Shown one piece after another: positions 1-5,585 of a stretch of DNA of 10,068 bases. The notes below the pieces were generated by a model. The model had not been told where the DNA came from, did not search any database, and saw only the letters and a program-made list of their open reading frames with translations. Source of the stretch: an uncultured cyanobacterium (GTDB lineage: Bacteria; Cyanobacteriota; Cyanobacteriia; Cyanobacteriales; Geitlerinemataceae). Position 1 is the first letter of the stretch, and each line of letters opens with the position of its first letter. A program made the translations under genes and the position numbers. Location: assembly GCA_937121005.1 (NCBI GenBank), contig CAKZKB010000350.1, forward strand, positions 1-10,068. The letters are read 5' to 3'.

Positions 1-54
1 TTAGGTTTTAGGTTTTAGGTTTTAGGTTTTAGGTTTTAGGTTTTAGGTTTTAGG
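1..54. repeat. TTTTAGG heptamer tandem repeat
   Basis: A perfect tandem array of the 7-bp unit TTTTAGG: one partial unit (TTAGG) and seven full units, running into the window edge, so its true length is unknown. It resembles the short tandemly repeated repetitive (STRR) heptamers known in cyanobacteria. The likeness to plant and algal telomere repeats is coincidental, since the context is plainly bacterial. Confidence 0.9.
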
Positions 55-55
55 C

Positions 56-205
56 ATGAGGTACAAGGATGAAGGATGAATATTAATTTCTCCTAATCCC
101 CTCATCCCCCAATTCCCCATCTCTTAAAACTGGTCGCTGGTCACTGAACACTGGTCACTGATTATCCCCCTAATCCCCTAATCCCCCAATCCCCCAATTC
201 CCCAG
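56..205. repeat. Mosaic of short heptamer/octamer repeats
   Basis: Three further short-period families follow each other with almost no unique DNA between them. Bases 56-83 carry ATGAGGT/ACAAGGA/TGAAGGA-like heptamers. Bases 129-163 are five consecutive heptamers: ACTGGTC, GCTGGTC, ACTGAAC, ACTGGTC, ACTGATT. Bases 91-120 and 164-205 are C-rich 7-9 bp units of the form (A)ATCCCCC/TAATCCCC. The ACTGGTC family recurs at 7911-7967 and, inverted, at 1857-1888. The ATGAGGT family recurs at 3244-3292. Confidence 0.8.
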
Positions 206-286
206 GCAAGCCGTGTACAATGACAAGGATATCCGGTTCGTCTCTCGCGCCGGGGATCGCGCTCCCTCCTCACGGGAAACTGCTCT

Positions 287-1876
287 ATGACAGCCGTTCG
301 AGAACTACTAGAACGATACGCCAACGGCGATCGCGAATTCGGGGCCATCGACCTGACCGAAGTCAACCTCAGCCGTGCCAACCTGGCCGGAATTAACCTC
401 AACCGGGCCAGTTTGAGCATCGCCAACTTAAGCGGGGCCAACCTCAGTGGAGCCAACCTCGCCTTCGCCAAACTCAACGTCGCGCGTTTGAGCGGGGCCA
501 ACCTGGTGCGAGCCAACCTGAGCGGGGCCATCCTCAACGTCGCCAACCTGATCCGCGCCAACCTCACCGAAGCTGAATTGAGCCGCGCCGCCTTAATTCG
601 CGCCGAAACCATTCGCGCCGACCTCAGCCGCGCCAACCTCACCGAAGCCAACCTCAACGGGGCCGATCTGCGCGAAGCCAAGTTGCGCCAAGCGACCTTA
701 GATGGGGCCAACCTGGGGGAATGCGACCTGCGCGGTGCGTCCGCGATCGCCGCCACCTTCGTGCAAGCCAACCTCAACGGCTCCGATCTCAGCCAAGCCG
801 ACTTGAGCGGAGCCGATCTCAGCTTCAGCGAAATGCGCCACGCGCGCCTGCAACGAGCTAACCTAAGCGGGGCCAGTTTGCGCGGTGCGAACCTGCGCTG
901 GGCCGACTTGAGCGGGGCCGACTTGCGCTGGGCCGATTTAAGCGAAGCCAAATTGAGCGGTGCGAATTTAATTGGTGCGAATTTAAGTAATGCGAATTTG
1001 CTCAATGCGAGTTTCGTCCATGCCGATTTAACCCAGGCGAATTTGATTCGTGCCGACTGGGAAGGATCGGATTTGAGCGGCGCAATTTTAACCGGAGCCA
1101 AACTCTACGGCGTGTCCAGATTTAGCCTGCGAACCGAGGGCACCAGTTGCGATTGGGTGGATATGAGTACCAATGGCGATCGCACGCGCATCTGTCGGTT
1201 TACGCCAGAAGATTTTCAAAAGTTTTTCAATCAAACCCCCCCTACGGTTCGCATTTCTATCGATACGCCGATCGACTGGAATGCCAATTTTGCTCTGGCG
1301 CAATTTTACGATCGCCTCTCGCAAGACTACCCCGAAATGAGCCAACCGCCGAGCATTGATGTCGGCTATCGACGGACGACGTTAACTTTTCGAGTCGATG
1401 GCGACGACTTGTTATTTCCCACTGCTTATATCGGTATTTTACCCTTTGAAGATGCTGAAGCCACGCAGAAGAGTATTTTGGCGTTTATCAAAGCCATTCA
1501 ATCGAACAGTTCGGATGCCTTTGGAGTCAAAGAATCCCATCGCATTTCCAAACTAAGCGTCGCTTTGATTAAGAAAATCAGAAAGGCCAGCGAAATCGAA
1601 CGGCCGCAAATTTCCAACGACGATCGCAAGGATCTAGACTTCTTTAAGGCTTCGACTCAAGTGGTACTTGCCAACTCCAGCGATACCTCTTTAGTTGTCC
1701 ACCACAACCCCATGTTTGGGAAGCGGTTGCTACACTCAGCCGGAGGCGTGGCGACGGCCATTTCCATGCGTGCCAAAAGCGCTTCTTTACCGCCTGCAAG
1801 CGAACTACTCGAATTTATTCAAGGATTTTACTCTTTTGAGGAAACCGGAGTCGCTTCAGTGACCAGTGACCAGTGA
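287..1876 (+). CDS. Pentapeptide-repeat protein with conserved C-terminal domain
   Basis: 529 residues. Residues 1-18 are a short cap of the LLERYANGDREF type that commonly opens cyanobacterial pentapeptide proteins. Residues about 20-270 are an almost unbroken run of roughly 50 pentapeptides of the form A(N/D)LSG/A(N/D)LxR, which in this family fold into a right-handed quadrilateral beta-helix. Residues about 275-529 form a separate non-repeat domain, with WVDMSTNGDRTR, FFNQTPPTVRI and LLFPTAYIGILPFEDA segments, that I recognise from other cyanobacterial pentapeptide proteins but whose function I do not know. No signal peptide or membrane segment is visible, so a cytosolic protein is likely. 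The ATG is chosen because it directly precedes the cap; no strong ribosome-binding site is seen. The last residues (VTSDQ) and the TGA stop come from a heptamer repeat. Molecular role unknown; the beta-helix suggests a scaffold or binding surface. Confidence 0.93.
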   Translation: MTAVRELLERYANGDREFGAIDLTEVNLSRANLAGINLNRASLSIANLSGANLSGANLAFAKLNVARLSGANLVRANLSGAILNVANLIRANLTEAELSRAALIRAETIRADLSRANLTEANLNGADLREAKLRQATLDGANLGECDLRGASAIAATFVQANLNGSDLSQADLSGADLSFSEMRHARLQRANLSGASLRGANLRWADLSGADLRWADLSEAKLSGANLIGANLSNANLLNASFVHADLTQANLIRADWEGSDLSGAILTGAKLYGVSRFSLRTEGTSCDWVDMSTNGDRTRICRFTPEDFQKFFNQTPPTVRISIDTPIDWNANFALAQFYDRLSQDYPEMSQPPSIDVGYRRTTLTFRVDGDDLLFPTAYIGILPFEDAEATQKSILAFIKAIQSNSSDAFGVKESHRISKLSVALIKKIRKASEIERPQISNDDRKDLDFFKASTQVVLANSSDTSLVVHHNPMFGKRLLHSAGGVATAISMRAKSASLPPASELLEFIQGFYSFEETGVASVTSDQ

Positions 1877-1888
1877 CCAGTGACCAGT
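1857..1888. repeat. GACCAGT heptamer tract over a stop codon
   Basis: Four exact GACCAGT heptamers (1861-1888) preceded by a partial CAGT. The tract overlaps the 3' end of the pentapeptide gene and provides its TGA stop at 1874-1876. The unit is the reverse complement of the ACTGGTC unit found upstream of the same gene at 129-163. Confidence 0.9.
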
Positions 1889-1970
1889 ATTTCTCAAAAG
1901 AAGAGGCTTGTATCCGCGATCTTCTCAGTCAATGGAGGATTTTCAACGTAATATATAAATCTGTGTAGAC

Positions 1971-2036
1971 AGAAACCCGTTTTCTCGCTGATAGCCAAAG
2001 CAAATTCGAGTTTATCCTTTCAGAAACCGGGTTCCT
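1971..2036. repeat. Pair of AGAAACC-type short palindromes
   Basis: Two imperfect 15-bp palindromes, AGAAACCCGTTTTCT (1971-1985) and AGAAACCGGGTTCCT (2022-2036), lie 51 bp apart downstream of the pentapeptide gene. The same GAAACCGGG/CCCGGTTTC core forms the stem of the terminator at 5554-5582. They could act as weak transcription barriers, but there is no T-run, so I call them repeats. Confidence 0.5.
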
Positions 2037-2087
2037 AGGCCAGTAATACCAATTGCCAGAATTAATGCAACAGATGGGAATTGGGAT

Positions 2088-2113
2088 GTAGGGGCAAACG
2101 GCGTTTGCCCGAT
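2088..2113. repeat. Palindromic repeat, GGGC(R)AAC family, copy 1
   Basis: GGGCAAACG and CGTTTGCCC arms of 9 bp around a single G (2092-2110), preceded by GTAG. It is related in sequence to the palindromes at 4500-4518 and 7928-7947, which share the GTAGGGGC / GCCCCTAC edge in one orientation or the other. No protein is encoded here. It looks like a small dispersed palindromic element. Confidence 0.7.
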
Positions 2114-2153
2114 CCGAAGTGTAACACTATTTTCGGAAAATGGTATAAATCTT

Positions 2154-2225
2154 GTAGGTTGGGTTTCATGCTTCAACCCAACAACCGGGCATTGATGACG
2201 TTGGGTAGAGGAACGATACCTAACC
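2154..2225. repeat. Double-hairpin intergenic repeat, copy 1
   Basis: The element starts GTAGGTTGGGT and contains two consecutive hairpins. The first has TTGGGTT/AACCCAA arms around TCATGCTTC. The second has GTTGGGTA/TACCTAAC-like arms around GAGGAACGA. A spacer of about 20 bp separates them. The same architecture recurs at 3319-3394 with both loops inverted. It is non-coding and resembles small MITE-like hairpin repeats common in cyanobacterial spacers. Bases 2226-2313, up to the methyltransferase gene, hold only AT-rich DNA with no promoter I would defend. Confidence 0.75.
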
Positions 2226-2313
2226 GACACTCTACACCAGTTTAAAATATCCATCCAATTGATTTTATGTTATCATGTAGCAAGAAGTTTGTCTATCGAT
2301 ATATAAAAATTCG

Positions 2314-3261
2314 ATGAAAAACCATGCTTTACCGAGACTGGACAAAGACGACAAAATGCGGCAGAGGTTGTTACCGTTTTGTCGGTTAGGGCCTGGCGAA
2401 ATTTGGTCGGATCCCGATCGCGGCCATCGCGTGGGATGCGTTGATGCTACCAACTCCCAACATATTTTACAACTAATGGACGGACAAGTGGCAAAACTGG
2501 CGATCCAGGATCCGCCTTACAATTTAGTCGCGTTTGCAACTCAGACGATCGCGGATTTTATCGCCTGGTGTCGAGACTGGATCCGCACGACGAATGCGGC
2601 TTTAGATGCCAATTCCTCGCTGTATGTCTGGTTGGGCGCCGACCAGAATGAAGGGTTTCAACCCTTACCCGATTTTATGCTGATGATGCGCGAATTTAAG
2701 GAATTCCAATCGCGATCGCTGTTAACCATGCGAAATCAAAGAGGGTACGGCACTCAAAAGAACTGGATGGCGATCCGGCAAGAGTGCTTGTATTATACTA
2801 AAGGCGATCCCAGTTTTGATGTTCAATATACCGACATCCCTAAAGTTTTGCGCGGTTACTATAAAGAGCAAAACGGTAAAAAAACTGAAAACATGGAACG
2901 GAGTAAGTCGAAAAATATCCGTTCGGGTAATGTTTGGGTAGACGTGCAGCAAGTATTTTATCGCATGGAAGAAAATGTGAATGGTTGCTACGCACAAAAA
3001 CCACTGAAAGCGATCGAACGTTTGGTTTTAGCCAGTTCCAACAAAGGAGATGGGGTTATTGACTTTTTCGGTCATTCGGGGACGACGCTACTGGCCTGCG
3101 ATCGCCTCGATCGACGCTGTTTTATAGCCGATATCGATCCCATCTATTGCGAGATCGCGATCCGACGCTTGGAACGGTGGCGAAAGTTTGGTAAATTGGG
3201 TTGGCAAAATAGCAATCCATTCGAGAAAGAACTACAATTAGGGATGAGGTGCGAGGTATGA
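2314..3261 (+). CDS. Beta-class DNA methyltransferase (N6-adenine/N4-cytosine type), solitary
   Basis: 315 residues. The catalytic motif IV DPPY is at 66-69, in LAIQDPPYNLV. The motif X-like AQKPLKAIERLVLAS segment precedes the SAM-binding motif I FFGHSGTT at 251-258, which is followed by IADIDP. Motif IV before motif I is the beta-class order, and DPPY favours N6-adenine methylation. Residues about 105-230 would hold the target-recognition region; I cannot read the target. No restriction endonuclease gene is adjacent, so it is probably an orphan enzyme, a common situation in cyanobacteria. ATG 2314 is the longest start. ATG 2356 (residue 15) is an alternative, and neither has a clear ribosome-binding site. 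The C-terminal MRCEV and the TGA are encoded by a heptamer repeat. Confidence 0.92.
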   Translation: MKNHALPRLDKDDKMRQRLLPFCRLGPGEIWSDPDRGHRVGCVDATNSQHILQLMDGQVAKLAIQDPPYNLVAFATQTIADFIAWCRDWIRTTNAALDANSSLYVWLGADQNEGFQPLPDFMLMMREFKEFQSRSLLTMRNQRGYGTQKNWMAIRQECLYYTKGDPSFDVQYTDIPKVLRGYYKEQNGKKTENMERSKSKNIRSGNVWVDVQQVFYRMEENVNGCYAQKPLKAIERLVLASSNKGDGVIDFFGHSGTTLLACDRLDRRCFIADIDPIYCEIAIRRLERWRKFGKLGWQNSNPFEKELQLGMRCEV

Positions 3262-3292
3262 GGTGCGAGGTATGAGGGGTGAGGTGCGAGAC
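3244..3292. repeat. ATGAGGT/GCGAGGT heptamer tract
   Basis: Seven consecutive heptamers: ATGAGGT, GCGAGGT, ATGAGGT, GCGAGGT, ATGAGGG, GTGAGGT, GCGAGAC. This is effectively a 14-bp dimer repeat. It overlaps the last codons and the stop of the methyltransferase gene. A related ATGAGGT motif occurs at 56-62. Confidence 0.9.
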
Positions 3293-3318
3293 CGATCGAC
3301 CGACAAATATACTTGAGT

Positions 3319-3394
3319 GTAGGTTGGGTTGAAGCATGAAAACCCAACAAACCGCAACTTATCGCGTTGGGTATCGTTCCTCTACCCAACCTAC
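3319..3394. repeat. Double-hairpin intergenic repeat, copy 2
   Basis: A 76-bp element bounded by perfect 11-bp terminal inverted repeats, GTAGGTTGGGT (3319-3329) and ACCCAACCTAC (3384-3394). Internally it has hairpin 1 (TTGGGTT / AACCCAA around GAAGCATGAA) and hairpin 2 (TTGGGTA / TACCCAA around TCGTTCCTC). It encodes nothing and has the form of a MITE. It lies between the methyltransferase gene and the helicase-like gene. Confidence 0.8.
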
Positions 3395-3403
3395 GAGATT
3401 TCT

Positions 3404-3449
3404 TGATTTTGAATTCTGAATTCTGAATTTTGAATTGGAGCGTAGCGAC
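3404..3449. repeat. TTCTGAA / GGAGCGTAGCGAC dispersed repeat, copy 1
   Basis: Heptamer-like TTCTGAA units lead into TTTTGAATTGGAGCG, followed by TAGCGAC. A near-identical copy sits at 7721-7766 with AAGCGAC as its end. The repeat lies 19 bp before the helicase-like gene, so it forms part of that gene's upstream region. Confidence 0.75.
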
Positions 3450-3467
3450 TGACCCATTACCAGAATT

Positions 3468-4982
3468 ATGGAAGCTGAAGTACACAAAATACTAAGAGAA
3501 CTGTTACGATCGTCCGATCGCGCTTTTTGGCCGCACCATCTGACCATGGCGCGGTTAGTGGCGCGGGCCTTAAGAATTGGTCGCAGCGCCTTGATTCAAA
3601 CGGGGACATTTTGGGAAATCGACGATCGCTATCGTTTGAGTTATCTTATCCCAATTTTGTTGTGGCCCGAAGCTGTTATTTTAGTCGTTCCCGATCCCGC
3701 CCGCCAAGCCTTACTCGACACCGAAATTCCCAACTTACAAACCTGGTTGCAAACCGAAAAACGCATCGAAACAGGCGATCGCTGTCCCGATCGTCCCTTT
3801 AGCGGTCTTTGGGTTATCGATCCGCAACTTTGGTTGCAACAACAACTCGCAGGCAAAATTCCCGCCGCAATTCCGACGATTTTCGATGGCGCAGACGACC
3901 TAGAAACCTGGACGCGCCAACAGCAAACCACCTGCATTCGCGCCTCCGACTGGGAACGGTTGCAGCAACACCTTTCCGAAGCAGCCGATCGCGTTCGTGA
4001 ACTGCGAAGCAAATTGGCACAGTCCGCCTTTCGCCACCCGCCCAACCCCTACAACTGCTACGCTATTTCTGACGACGATCGCGCCATCTTAGACGAACTT
4101 CAGGCGATCGTCCCCCCAAGCTGCGCCGTTCCCCCCTGGCCCCAGTTTTGGCAAACCTACGATCGCGATCCCGTTGTCTGGGTAGAAGTCGATCGCGACG
4201 CAGGAGACTTTTTCCTCTGTTGCGCCCCCGTCGAGATCGCCTCCGATCTTAAACCCGTGTGGTCGCGCCAAAGCGTGGTTCTCGTGGGTGGGGCCTTAGA
4301 CCCGGAAACCGAAGCCCCCAACTACCGCGATCGCGTCGGGATCGAAGATCTCACCTGCGTCAAATTTTCCCCCGATCGCCACAGCGAGTCCATCCAAGTT
4401 TACGTTCCCGACGGTCTTCCCTTGCCCAATTCTCCCCAATTTCGCGATGCGTTAGTACGAGAATTGCACACTTTAATTCGTATTTCTTCTCCAGACAGAG
4501 GGCGAACGCCGTTCGCCCCTACGAGACCGATCGTCATTCTCATTGGCGACGTGCCCCTAAAAGCCCAAGTTGGCACGATTTTAGCGGCCGAATTTGGATC
4601 TCGCGTGCGCGTCGAGACAACAACATTAGGACACAACGGTATTTTAGTATCCGGTTGGGAGTTTTGGCGATCGCACCGGGCCGAGTTGCCCTCACCGCAA
4701 CTGCTGGCGATCGCCACCCTTCCGATCCCGTCGTTAGAACATCCCCTCGTCGCCGGACGGGTTTGGCGCTACAAACAGCAGCGCCGCGACTGGTTTCGTC
4801 TATACTTGTTACCGACAGCGATTTCGCAGTTGCAGCGTGCCGTCGCCCCGGTGCGAGAAAATGGCGGTGTCGTCGCTTTACTCGACAGTCGCACCACCTA
4901 TCGCAGTTACGGCGATCGCATTTTGGCTGCCTTGAGTCCCTACGCCCGCATTAATTATCTCGATGTCAATTGGCTATCTTAA
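3468..4982 (+). CDS. DinG/XPD-like helicase homologue lacking ATPase motifs
   Basis: 504 residues; E. coli DinG has about 716. Residues 23-46 (HHLTMARLVARALRIGRSAL, then IQTG) look like the Q-motif and lead-in to Walker A of DinG-type SF2 helicases. Where a GTGxGKS loop is expected the protein reads GTFWEIDDRYR (46-56), followed by LSYLIPILL as in real helicases. The DEAH position reads IFDGADDLETW (138-148). The C-terminus, LPTAISQLQRAVAPVREN then GGVVALLDSRTTYRSYGDRIL, follows the DinG motif VI region, but the QGxGRxIR signature is replaced by QRAVAPVRE. The iron-sulfur cysteines are not obvious. I infer a conserved cyanobacterial pseudo-helicase, perhaps DNA-binding without unwinding. A palindromic repeat encodes about ten residues (RGRTPFAPTR) near residue 345. 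The reading frame is intact and rich in HIP1 sites. Confidence 0.8.
   Translation: MEAEVHKILRELLRSSDRAFWPHHLTMARLVARALRIGRSALIQTGTFWEIDDRYRLSYLIPILLWPEAVILVVPDPARQALLDTEIPNLQTWLQTEKRIETGDRCPDRPFSGLWVIDPQLWLQQQLAGKIPAAIPTIFDGADDLETWTRQQQTTCIRASDWERLQQHLSEAADRVRELRSKLAQSAFRHPPNPYNCYAISDDDRAILDELQAIVPPSCAVPPWPQFWQTYDRDPVVWVEVDRDAGDFFLCCAPVEIASDLKPVWSRQSVVLVGGALDPETEAPNYRDRVGIEDLTCVKFSPDRHSESIQVYVPDGLPLPNSPQFRDALVRELHTLIRISSPDRGRTPFAPTRPIVILIGDVPLKAQVGTILAAEFGSRVRVETTTLGHNGILVSGWEFWRSHRAELPSPQLLAIATLPIPSLEHPLVAGRVWRYKQQRRDWFRLYLLPTAISQLQRAVAPVRENGGVVALLDSRTTYRSYGDRILAALSPYARINYLDVNWLS
4499..4523. repeat. Palindromic repeat copy 2, inside a coding sequence
   Basis: GGGCGAAC (4500-4507) and GTTCGCCC (4511-4518) flank a GCC loop, followed by CTACGA as in copy 3. 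The element is read in frame within the helicase-like gene as RGRTPFAPTR, just before the hydrophobic strand PIVILIGD. Its relatives at 2088 and 7925 lie between genes. Confidence 0.75.
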
Positions 4983-5270
4983 AAATTCTACAAAAAAATG
5001 AGTCAATAGCATTAAATTATGTAAATACAACTTGACAGGTATCGCGTTATACCGCTAAAAAGTTTAGAGGCGGTTGCTCGCTAGCGCAGCGATCGCCCGT
5101 TAGCATCTGGGGTGACGGTTCGCCCGCACGGATGTTAAACTAAGGATTCGGAATAGGTATCGGTAGTCACGTTTGCGATCGCTTCAAGGTTTTGTCTTGT
5201 CGAATGTCATCTGGCTGGCCTCCGAATTCTCTGTATTCTGTACGCTTCTTCCGTTTTTTGAGGTAAGTCA
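4983..5270 (+). promoter_or_regulatory. Upstream region and probable leader of the RNA-binding protein gene
   Basis: No gene is seen here. TTGACA at 5032-5037 is a good -35 match but no convincing -10 follows at 17 bp. An inverted repeat GGTAT-N6-ATACC (5038-5053) overlaps the expected core promoter and could be an operator. Bases 5069-5097 can fold as GGCG...CGCC with an inner GCT...AGC stem. GTTAGCATC (5099-5107) can pair with GATGTTAAAC downstream with one bulge. GAGGT at 5260-5264 is a ribosome-binding site 6 nt before the ATG at 5271. Long structured leaders are known for cyanobacterial rbp genes; the fold here is my inference. Confidence 0.4.
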
Positions 5271-5528
5271 ATGACTGTCTATATCGGTAATCTGTCCTAC
5301 GATGTGACAGAAGACGATTTAAAAGAGGTTTTCACCGACTACGGTGCTGTAAAGCGGGTGCAAATTCCCGTCGATCGCGAAACAGGACGATCGCGAGGGT
5401 TTGGTTTCGTGGATATGGAAACCGACGATGAAGAAACATCCGCCATCGACACGCTCGACAAAGCGGAATGGATGGGTCGGACATTGCGGGTTAACAAGGC
5501 CAAACCCCGCAGTTCTTCGGCTCGCTAA
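5271..5528 (+). CDS. Short RRM-type RNA-binding protein (cyanobacterial Rbp family)
   Basis: 85 residues forming one RNA recognition motif. RNP2 is VYIGNL (3-8) and RNP1 is RGFGFVDM (42-49), with the aromatic residues that stack on RNA (Y4, F44, F46). The EWMGRTLRVNKAKPR ending is typical of cyanobacterial Rbp proteins. The glycine-rich tail found in RbpA-type members is absent, which places it with the short members such as Anabaena RbpD or Synechocystis Rbp3. Family members bind single-stranded RNA; several are cold-responsive, and some are implicated in mRNA positioning at thylakoids. The start is supported by GAGGT at 5260-5264. The gene stands alone, with a long leader and its own terminator. 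Confidence 0.95.
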   Translation: MTVYIGNLSYDVTEDDLKEVFTDYGAVKRVQIPVDRETGRSRGFGFVDMETDDEETSAIDTLDKAEWMGRTLRVNKAKPRSSSAR

Positions 5529-5553
5529 ACCCAATTTACCTAAACCTTTAAAG

Positions 5554-5582
5554 GCCCGGTTTCTCAATGAAACCGGGCTTTT
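5554..5582 (+). terminator. Intrinsic terminator, probably shared by convergent genes
   Basis: A perfect 10-bp stem, GCCCGGTTTC (5554-5563) and GAAACCGGGC (5569-5578), with loop TCAAT, followed by TTTTC. It lies 25 bp after the Rbp stop and 3 bp before the stop codon of the convergent stress-protein gene. On the minus strand the stem is followed by CTTTAAAGG, a weaker tail, so termination is stronger on the plus strand. Confidence 0.9.
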
Positions 5583-5585
5583 CAG

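Noticed and set aside
1..54. Telomere-like TTTTAGG repeat suggesting a linear or eukaryotic replicon
   Set aside because: Every gene is cyanobacterial and similar heptamer tracts are scattered across the window, so it is a local short repeat.
178..1101. 307-codon reading frame antisense to the pentapeptide gene, with repetitive SAPLKLA-type protein
   Set aside because: It is the mirror of the pentapeptide codon pattern; the repetitive low-complexity product has no recognisable fold and the plus strand clearly encodes the gene.
2271..2310. Promoter for the methyltransferase gene (TATCAT, TATATAA)
   Set aside because: No -35 at suitable spacing, and TATATAA lies too close to the ATG to be convincing.
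3144..3485. Minus-strand frames with HTSHLIPRTS-like repeats
   Set aside because: They are translations of the ATGAGGT and TTCTGAA repeat tracts, not genes.
4259..4954. 231-codon plus-strand frame inside the helicase-like gene
   Set aside because: Arg- and Ser-rich product typical of an out-of-frame reading of HIP1-rich DNA; the 3468-4982 frame carries the family similarity.
5061..5130. tRNA or small RNA gene before the Rbp gene
   Set aside because: The local stems do not form a cloverleaf and no terminator follows.
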